Shown here in pieces: positions 6,180 to 10,835 of a stretch of 10,835 nucleotides of DNA (the stretch's first letter is position 1; every line of letters begins with the position of its first letter). Where the stretch lies: positions 1-10,835 of the forward strand of contig JAIDKJ010000405.1 of assembly GCA_029051835.1 (NCBI GenBank). Direction: 5' to 3'. The DNA is from Paramuribaculum sp. Its GTDB lineage: Bacteria > Bacteroidota > Bacteroidia > Bacteroidales > Muribaculaceae. Position numbers and translations under genes: made by a program. The notes under the pieces are model-generated. The model was not told where the DNA came from, searched no databases, and saw only the letters and a list, made by a program, of their open reading frames with translations.

Positions 6180-7010
6180 TCACATCAACGGCTCGGCTCT
6201 ACGCTTAGGTATGCCCAGACTGACAGCACGCTGTGCATCGGCTCTGGCATCGGCCGGTCTGTAACGCAACTTGTTGAGCAGCGCCCTGTAGAGATACAGT
6301 TCGCCGTATGCCGGATCAATCTCCAGACCACGGGCTATATCGTCGGCCGCCTCCGACAGACTGCCGCTCATTATATGGGCTATAGCCAGCGACGCATAAT
6401 GCTCGGCGCGCGGACTGGCCTCCACGACCTTGCGCAACGGTCCTACAGCCTGCGCATAAAGTCCCCTGCTGGTAAGAAACGTGGCTTTGGCGAAATTGGT
6501 GCGCACATCCCCCGGAGCCAACAGCTCCAGACGCTGCAGATCAGCGACCGAACTCACCGAGTCGCCGCTGCCTATCGTTGCAAGCACATGAAAATAAAGC
6601 GCGTCGACATTGAGCGAATCTATCGCCAGAACCCGCTCCCAGTCGGCAAGCGCATCGCTCTGACGCCCCATTGCCGAAAGCACCTTGGCCCGGTTGGCGA
6701 TAAGCACCGTGGCATTGGGAGCCATCCGCAAAGCGTCGTCGAGCGTGGAGAGAGCCATCGAGTCATTGCCCTGATAGAATCTAACCATACCGAGGTTGGA
6801 CATCAGCAATACATTCGACGGATTGGCTGGCTCCATCCTCATGGCCTTGAGAAACAGACTTTCGGCCAGCGGCCAATCAGCCTTCACACAGGCACTGTCG
6901 GCCTGCTCCACAATGCGCAGATACGGACCGGGAAGATCGGCCTCGCTCTGTGCCGCAGCGCTGACAGCCATCATGGCCACTGCGGCGATAAAACATAACA
7001 GACGTTTCAT
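6180..7010 (-). CDS. Exported tetratricopeptide-repeat protein
   Basis: This 276-residue protein begins MKRLLCFIAAVAMMAVSAAAQ, a classic Sec signal peptide with cleavage probably after AAA (residue 20), so it should act in the periplasm or at the envelope. Cys6 is too early and lacks a lipobox, so a lipoprotein is unlikely. The rest is built of about seven TPR units: roughly 22-60, 61-95, 96-128, 129-163, 164-197, 198-232 and 233-268. They show the A/G/Y/P pattern (for example NLGMVRFYQGNDSMALSTLDDALRMAP and IAHIMSGSLSEAADDIARGLEIDP). TPR arrays bind partner proteins; no enzymatic domain is present and no partner is identifiable here. I chose the ATG at 7010 rather than an in-frame ATG at 7031 because the signal peptide begins there. 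No good promoter box is seen just upstream, only TATCTTCG (7022-7015), a one-mismatch match that would make the mRNA nearly leaderless. Confidence 0.85.
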   Translation of the reverse strand: MKRLLCFIAAVAMMAVSAAAQSEADLPGPYLRIVEQADSACVKADWPLAESLFLKAMRMEPANPSNVLLMSNLGMVRFYQGNDSMALSTLDDALRMAPNATVLIANRAKVLSAMGRQSDALADWERVLAIDSLNVDALYFHVLATIGSGDSVSSVADLQRLELLAPGDVRTNFAKATFLTSRGLYAQAVGPLRKVVEASPRAEHYASLAIAHIMSGSLSEAADDIARGLEIDPAYGELYLYRALLNKLRYRPADARADAQRAVSLGIPKRRAEPLM

Positions 7011-7123
7011 AACGCGAAGATAGCCACACATTCCATAACATCATGCCAAGCCACCCGTAAATATTGTTAAGAGCGCCTTACCTGAAATCTCGAGGCAGTG
7101 ATTAAAGATTCACCGGCATGACA

Positions 7124-7168
7124 AGGGGCGGTGCATCCGACTCATACGAGTCGCGACACACCGCCCCT
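7124..7168 (-). terminator. Two-part hairpin after the acyl-CoA dehydrogenase gene
   Basis: AGGGGCGGTG (7124-7133) pairs perfectly with CACCGCCCCT (7159-7168). Within it CGACTC (7138-7143) pairs with GAGTCG (7148-7153) around a 4-nt loop, with unpaired residues between the two helices. It begins 28 nt past the dehydrogenase stop codon, as expected of an operon-end terminator. On the minus strand it is followed by TGTCATG, so the T-tract is poor and factor-independent termination is uncertain. Confidence 0.6.
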
Positions 7169-7196
7169 ATGGTATGTATTGATCTTTCAGAAGTAA

Positions 7197-8900
7197 TTAC
7201 TCTGCCTTGTAAAGATCCATCTGTGCGGGATTGAATGATGCTATGAAATCGGCATGGCGGGCAACCTCGCTCTGTGCGAGCTTGCAGTAGACGCCGGCCG
7301 AACGGCTGAAGCCCTCATTGCGGCTTGCGTCGGAGAGGAGCAGATAGCCCATGATGATATTGCCGGCCATCTCCACCATGCGGCGCGCCATGAAATCGGT
7401 GTAGGCTGTGTCGTTGACAGCGGTCACGGCAGCCACAGCTGTTTCATACTGTGCGGTCAGACCGATCAGCACATCCTTGATCCACTGCAGATCCTCGCGC
7501 ACCGGCTGAGCCTCATATTCGCGTATCATAGCGAGATAGTTGCCCGTGGTGACGTGGCGTATCGCCGCTACGACCTGAAGCTGTGTGGTGCCCTCATAAA
7601 TGGATGTGATGCGCGCGTCGCGGTACACACGCTCGCAGGCATAGTCCTTCATGAAGCCCGAGCCGCCATGTATCTGGATGCAGTCGTAGGCATTCTGGTT
7701 GCAATACTCGCTGCCCATGCCCTTCACAAGCGGAGTGCAAGCGTCGGCAAGCTTGCTGTAATGCTTCATTTCCTTGCGCTCGTCGGGAGTGAGCGAACGC
7801 TCTTTGGCGATATCCTCATAGATCTTGTAGACATCCACGAAGCGAGCGGTTTCATAGAGCAGCGCGCGCGACGCATCAAGTTTGGCCTTCATCACCGAAA
7901 GCATCTCGGATACAGCGGGGAACTCGATGATAGCCTTGCCGAACTGCTTTCGGTCCTTGGCATAGGAGAGAGCCTCGCGATAAGCACGCTCGCTGACGCC
8001 TACCGACTGGGCTGCGATACCCAGACGCGCGCCGTTCATAAGAGCCATCACATATTTGATCAGACCCATGCGGCGCGAACCCACGAGTTCGGCCGGAGCA
8101 TTCTTATATGTCAGCTCGCAGGTAGGCGAACCCTTGATACCCATCTTGTTCTCGATGCGGCGAACATCCACGCCACCGTTGCGCTTGTCGTAGATAAACA
8201 TCGACAGGCCGCGGCCGTCGCGAGTACCCTCCTCCGAACGTGCGAGCACGAGATGAATATCGCTGTCGCCGTTGGTGATGAAGCGCTTCACGCCGTTGAG
8301 CACCCAGCTGCCGTCGGGCTTCTGAGTGGCCTTGAGCATCACCGACTGAAGGTCGGATCCGGCATCAGGCTCGGTGAGGTCCATCGACATGGTTTCACCG
8401 TTGCAGACGCGGGGAATGTAGCGCTGCTTCTGGTCCTCGTCGGCAAATTCGTAGATCGTTTCGGCGCAGTCCTGCAGTCCCCACAGATTCTCGAAGCCGG
8501 TATCGGCACGGCTCACGATGTCGGCGGCCATGATATACGGGGTTATCGGGAAATTGAGTCCGCCCAGACGACGCGGCATAGCCATACCCATCAGGCCGGC
8601 CTTGCGGCAAAGTTCGAGGTTCTCCTGTGTGCCTGGCGCATATATCACGCGTCCGTTCTCCACTTTCGGTCCGTCGTGATCCACTCCTTCGGCGTTGTCG
8701 GCTATAGTGCCGCCGCAGATGTCGCCCACGATTTCAAGCACCTTGTCGTATGAATCCATCGCGTCGGCGAAGTCCATCGGTGCATAGTCATATTTGGCGG
8801 CATCTGAATAGTTGCGCTCCTTGAGTTCGACGATCTTCTCCATCAAAGGATGGTTGAGATGATGCCTGAGATCAGGATTATCGGTATAAAAATTAGCCAT
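7197..8900 (-). CDS. Acyl-CoA dehydrogenase, long form with extra C-terminal domain
   Basis: This FAD enzyme oxidises an acyl-CoA to the 2,3-enoyl-CoA and passes electrons to ETF. The 567 residues are longer than classical ~380-residue short-chain enzymes and fit the DmdC-like/3-methylmercaptopropionyl-CoA dehydrogenase-type subfamily with additional N- and C-terminal segments. Seen: acidic/aromatic N-terminal extension (1-90); MSMDLTEPDAGSD (171-183) and GVKRFITNGDSD (203-214) of the FAD/substrate core; YAKDRKQFGKAI (313-324); IQIHGGSGFMKDY (408-420); and the likely catalytic base Glu436 in IYEGTTQLQ. The helical C-terminal domain is about 450-567. The ATG at 8900 lies 5 bp after the etfA stop, so the two are co-transcribed and probably translationally linked; a terminator-like hairpin follows. 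The substrate (short-chain, branched or aromatic acyl-CoA) cannot be told from sequence, and the DmdC resemblance does not imply sulfur metabolism. Confidence 0.93.
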   Translation of the reverse strand: MANFYTDNPDLRHHLNHPLMEKIVELKERNYSDAAKYDYAPMDFADAMDSYDKVLEIVGDICGGTIADNAEGVDHDGPKVENGRVIYAPGTQENLELCRKAGLMGMAMPRRLGGLNFPITPYIMAADIVSRADTGFENLWGLQDCAETIYEFADEDQKQRYIPRVCNGETMSMDLTEPDAGSDLQSVMLKATQKPDGSWVLNGVKRFITNGDSDIHLVLARSEEGTRDGRGLSMFIYDKRNGGVDVRRIENKMGIKGSPTCELTYKNAPAELVGSRRMGLIKYVMALMNGARLGIAAQSVGVSERAYREALSYAKDRKQFGKAIIEFPAVSEMLSVMKAKLDASRALLYETARFVDVYKIYEDIAKERSLTPDERKEMKHYSKLADACTPLVKGMGSEYCNQNAYDCIQIHGGSGFMKDYACERVYRDARITSIYEGTTQLQVVAAIRHVTTGNYLAMIREYEAQPVREDLQWIKDVLIGLTAQYETAVAAVTAVNDTAYTDFMARRMVEMAGNIIMGYLLLSDASRNEGFSRSAGVYCKLAQSEVARHADFIASFNPAQMDLYKAE

Positions 8901-8905
8901 TGTCT

Positions 8906-9934
8906 TTACTTCGAGTTCTTTTTGTAGTACTTGATGAGTTTGGGCACGATCTCCTCGGCGTTGCCGGTTATCACGTAATCGGCGATAGTGTTGATGGGAG
9001 CCTCCGGGTCGTTATTGATGGAGATGACCATAGCGCTGTCCTGCATACCGGCGATATGCTGTATCTGTCCGGAAATACCGCAGGCGATATAGAGCTTCGG
9101 GCGCACTGTCACACCGGTCTGTCCGATCTGACGGTCGTGATCGACAAATCCTGCGTCGACAGCCGCGCGCGATGCGCCGACCTCTCCACCGAGAGTATTG
9201 GCAAGATCGAAGAGAAGATCGAAGTTCTCTTTCGAGCCCATGCCGTAACCGCCGGCAACGATGATGGGCGAGTTCTTGATGTTGACCTTTGACTTTTCGA
9301 TGTGGCGGTCGATGATCTCCACTACATAGTCCTCGGGGCTGATATATTTCTTCACGTCGAGATTCACCACCTTGCCCTTGTGGTTCTCGTCATGAATCTG
9401 CTTCTTCATCACACCTTCGCGCACTGTGGCCATCTGCGGACGACAGTCGGGATTGACGATCGTAGCCACGATGTTGCCGCCGAATGCCGGACGGATCTGA
9501 TAGAGCAGGTTTTCGTATGCCTTTCCGGTCTTCGGGTCAGTGTGCGGACCGATCTCCAGAGCCGTGCAGTCGGCGGTCAGACCGCTGTGGAGGCACGAGC
9601 TTACACGCGGACCCAGATCACGGCCGATGCAGGTGGCGCCCATCAGGCACACCTGAGGCTTGATCTCCTTGAACAGGTTGATCAGCGCCGAAGCGTGAGG
9701 GTTGGAGGTATAGGGATAGAGCTTCTTGTCCTCAAACTTGTAGACCGTGTCGGCGCCATACTTGAAGATCTCCTTCTCCACGTCGTGGAGCTTGTCGCCG
9801 ATTACCACTGCCTCAAGCTTCACACCGAGGTTGTTGGCGAGCTGTCGTCCCTTGGTCAGCAGCTCAAGGCTGACGTCGGCCACCTTGCCGTCGTCATATT
9901 CGCAATATACTATGAGATTGTTGGTGTCTGCCAT
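8906..9934 (-). CDS. etfA: Electron transfer flavoprotein alpha subunit
   Basis: EtfA holds the mobile FAD of the EtfAB heterodimer, which takes electrons from acyl-CoA dehydrogenase. The 342-residue protein has an N-terminal ETF domain (about 1-195) and a C-terminal FAD domain (about 220-340). FAD-contact landmarks: GASRAAVDAGF (253-263) with Arg256, equivalent to human Arg249; GQTG (271-274) with Thr273; CGISGQIQHIAGM (285-297) with His293; and ISINNDPEAPI (304-314). An oddity is VAGGYGMGSKENF (226-238): most ETFs have GGRG here, so Tyr230 replaces the usual Arg. It lies 37 bp downstream of etfB with no promoter box in the gap, and 5 bp upstream of the dehydrogenase gene, so all three form one operon. 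The Lys-rich tail (KLIKYYKKNSK) is intact, and no frameshift is seen. Confidence 0.96.
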   Translation of the reverse strand: MADTNNLIVYCEYDDGKVADVSLELLTKGRQLANNLGVKLEAVVIGDKLHDVEKEIFKYGADTVYKFEDKKLYPYTSNPHASALINLFKEIKPQVCLMGATCIGRDLGPRVSSCLHSGLTADCTALEIGPHTDPKTGKAYENLLYQIRPAFGGNIVATIVNPDCRPQMATVREGVMKKQIHDENHKGKVVNLDVKKYISPEDYVVEIIDRHIEKSKVNIKNSPIIVAGGYGMGSKENFDLLFDLANTLGGEVGASRAAVDAGFVDHDRQIGQTGVTVRPKLYIACGISGQIQHIAGMQDSAMVISINNDPEAPINTIADYVITGNAEEIVPKLIKYYKKNSK

Positions 9935-9971
9935 ATTGTTTTCTTTGACATTTAGAGGTTAACGAACGGCA

Positions 9972-10835
9972 TCAGCCTATCGTGTGGTTGGCTAAAAGTT
10001 CCTTTATCAGACCCTCGAGCGACTCGTCGTCGTTGTCGAGCTTGCGGCTCTCCTTGGCGGTGAACACCACGTTGACGATATTCTTCACTTTGGTCGGCGA
10101 GCCGGGCATGCCGATCTGTTCGGGATCAGCGTCGACATCGGCTGCGCTCCATTCGCGGATGGTCAGCTCCGGACGCTTGGCCACGATCTCCTTGATCTGC
10201 TCGGGCAGCTTGGCCTGCTCCGACTGCGATGTGGCATATTTGAAACGCATCAGACGCATGGCATTGCGCGGACGGCAATCGGGTGCCGAGCCGTTGACTG
10301 TCACCACGCAAGGCAGCGGAGCCTTGACTGTCTCGACGCCGTTTTCAAGACGACGCTTCACGATAATATGACCGTTGGCCACTTCGAGAATGTCCTCTGC
10401 GTAAGTCACCTGAGGCAAACCGAGCTTCTCGGCTATCTGAGGACCCACCTGAGCGGTATCGCCGTCGATTGCCTGACGGCCGCCGAGAATAAGGTCGTAA
10501 TTGCCGATCTTCTTCACCGCCTGGGCGAGCGAATAAGATGTGGCCAGAGTATCGGCGCCACCAAGCACACGGTCGGTCAGAACGATGCCGCCGTCGGCAC
10601 CGCGCATCATAGCCTCGCGGATTATCTCCGAGGCACGGGGAAGTCCCATTGTAAGAAGAGTGACTGTGGTTCCGGGGTTGGCGTCCTTGATACGGAGCGC
10701 CTGCTCAAGCGCGTTGAGGTCCTCGGGGTTGAAGATGGCGGGGAGAGCGGCGCGATTGATGGTGCCGTCCTCTTTCATTGCATCTTTGCCAACGTTGCGG
10801 GTGTCAGGCACCTGCTTTGCGAGCACAACGATGTT
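9972..10835 (-). CDS. etfB: Electron transfer flavoprotein beta subunit, start just beyond right edge
   Basis: EtfB pairs with EtfA; in canonical ETFs it holds AMP, in bifurcating ETFs a second FAD. The 287 visible residues begin NIVVLAKQVPDTRNVGKDAM, so only one to a few N-terminal codons are missing. The in-frame GTG at 10826 is not a credible start because the conserved first strand lies before it. Landmarks from the first visible residue: NPEDLNALEQALRIKD (36-51), the nucleotide loop TMGLPRASEIIREAMMRGAD (62-81) and GGRQAIDGDTAQVGPQIAEKLG (118-139). The protein is longer than the ~255 residues of mitochondrial-type EtfB. The GDTAQVGP version of the motif is the form I associate with bifurcating ETFs; canonical ones read closer to DDDCNQTGQ. 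It is the first gene seen of the etfB-etfA-acyl-CoA dehydrogenase operon; its promoter is outside the window. Confidence 0.96.
   Translation of the reverse strand, partial: NIVVLAKQVPDTRNVGKDAMKEDGTINRAALPAIFNPEDLNALEQALRIKDANPGTTVTLLTMGLPRASEIIREAMMRGADGGIVLTDRVLGGADTLATSYSLAQAVKKIGNYDLILGGRQAIDGDTAQVGPQIAEKLGLPQVTYAEDILEVANGHIIVKRRLENGVETVKAPLPCVVTVNGSAPDCRPRNAMRLMRFKYATSQSEQAKLPEQIKEIVAKRPELTIREWSAADVDADPEQIGMPGSPTKVKNIVNVVFTAKESRKLDNDDESLEGLIKELLANHTIG

Noticed and set aside
5992..6264. 90-codon open frame on the plus strand over the TPR-winged-helix gap
   Set aside because: It crosses a strong minus-strand promoter and the 3' end of the TPR gene; its composition looks random.
7011..7031. 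Upstream ATG for the TPR protein (MCGYLRV...)
   Set aside because: It would place seven residues before a textbook signal peptide that begins at the ATG at 7010.
7254..8753. 499-codon open frame opposite the acyl-CoA dehydrogenase
   Set aside because: It is a mirror of a well-conserved gene, with no start-site signals or known domain. The frames opposite etfA (8900-9292, 9302-9955) were dropped for the same reason.
1..10835. CRISPR array, tRNA/rRNA gene, prophage, integrative element or defence system
   Set aside because: No regularly spaced repeats, cloverleaf, integrase, transposase or defence-type domains were seen. The genes are conserved housekeeping or metabolic types with uniform composition.

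Overview
The window looks like ordinary chromosomal DNA from a Bacteroidales bacterium, most likely a gut member of the Muribaculaceae/Bacteroidaceae range. The basis is: Bacteroidota-type promoter boxes (TAnnTTTG) upstream of several genes, A-rich leaders instead of strong Shine-Dalgarno sites, moderately GC-rich coding DNA, and proteins that read like Bacteroides homologues throughout. The family-level placement is inference.

Layout, left to right. Position 1-1715 (minus) is the N-terminal two thirds of pyruvate,phosphate dikinase (ppdK), cut by the left edge. A 250-bp AT-rich divergent promoter region follows. Then come rlmD (plus, m5U methyltransferase for 23S rRNA), a CYTH-domain triphosphatase-like gene (minus, its 3' end overlapping the 3' end of rlmD by 52 bp), cvfB (plus, S1-domain RNA-binding protein) and rsgA (minus, ribosome-assembly GTPase, tail to tail with cvfB across a hairpin containing both stop codons). 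Next are a 69-aa winged-helix protein (minus) separated from rsgA by a strong 15-bp stem-loop, and an exported TPR protein (minus). The right end holds a minus-strand operon that reads etfB-etfA-acyl-CoA dehydrogenase in transcription order; etfB is cut by the right edge by probably only a few codons.

Functionally there are three themes. One is central carbon and energy metabolism: PpdK interconverts pyruvate and PEP, and the ETF/acyl-CoA dehydrogenase set moves electrons between acyl-CoA and a flavin carrier. The second is RNA and ribosome biology: RlmD, CvfB and RsgA, adjacent but on alternating strands, so not one operon. The third is small or poorly characterised genes (CYTH, winged helix, TPR). 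EtfB carries a motif that I associate with electron-bifurcating ETFs, which would make the right-hand operon more than a plain beta-oxidation module.

I find no phage, transposon, CRISPR, tRNA, rRNA or defence system, and no wholly novel system. The most interesting points are: the possible bifurcating ETF, with a Tyr where EtfA usually has Arg; the convergent gene overlap that begins where both conserved domains end; and the stem-loop placed 9 nt before the rsgA start with no recognisable promoter between it and the upstream gene. No stretch longer than 300 bp lacks a gene.
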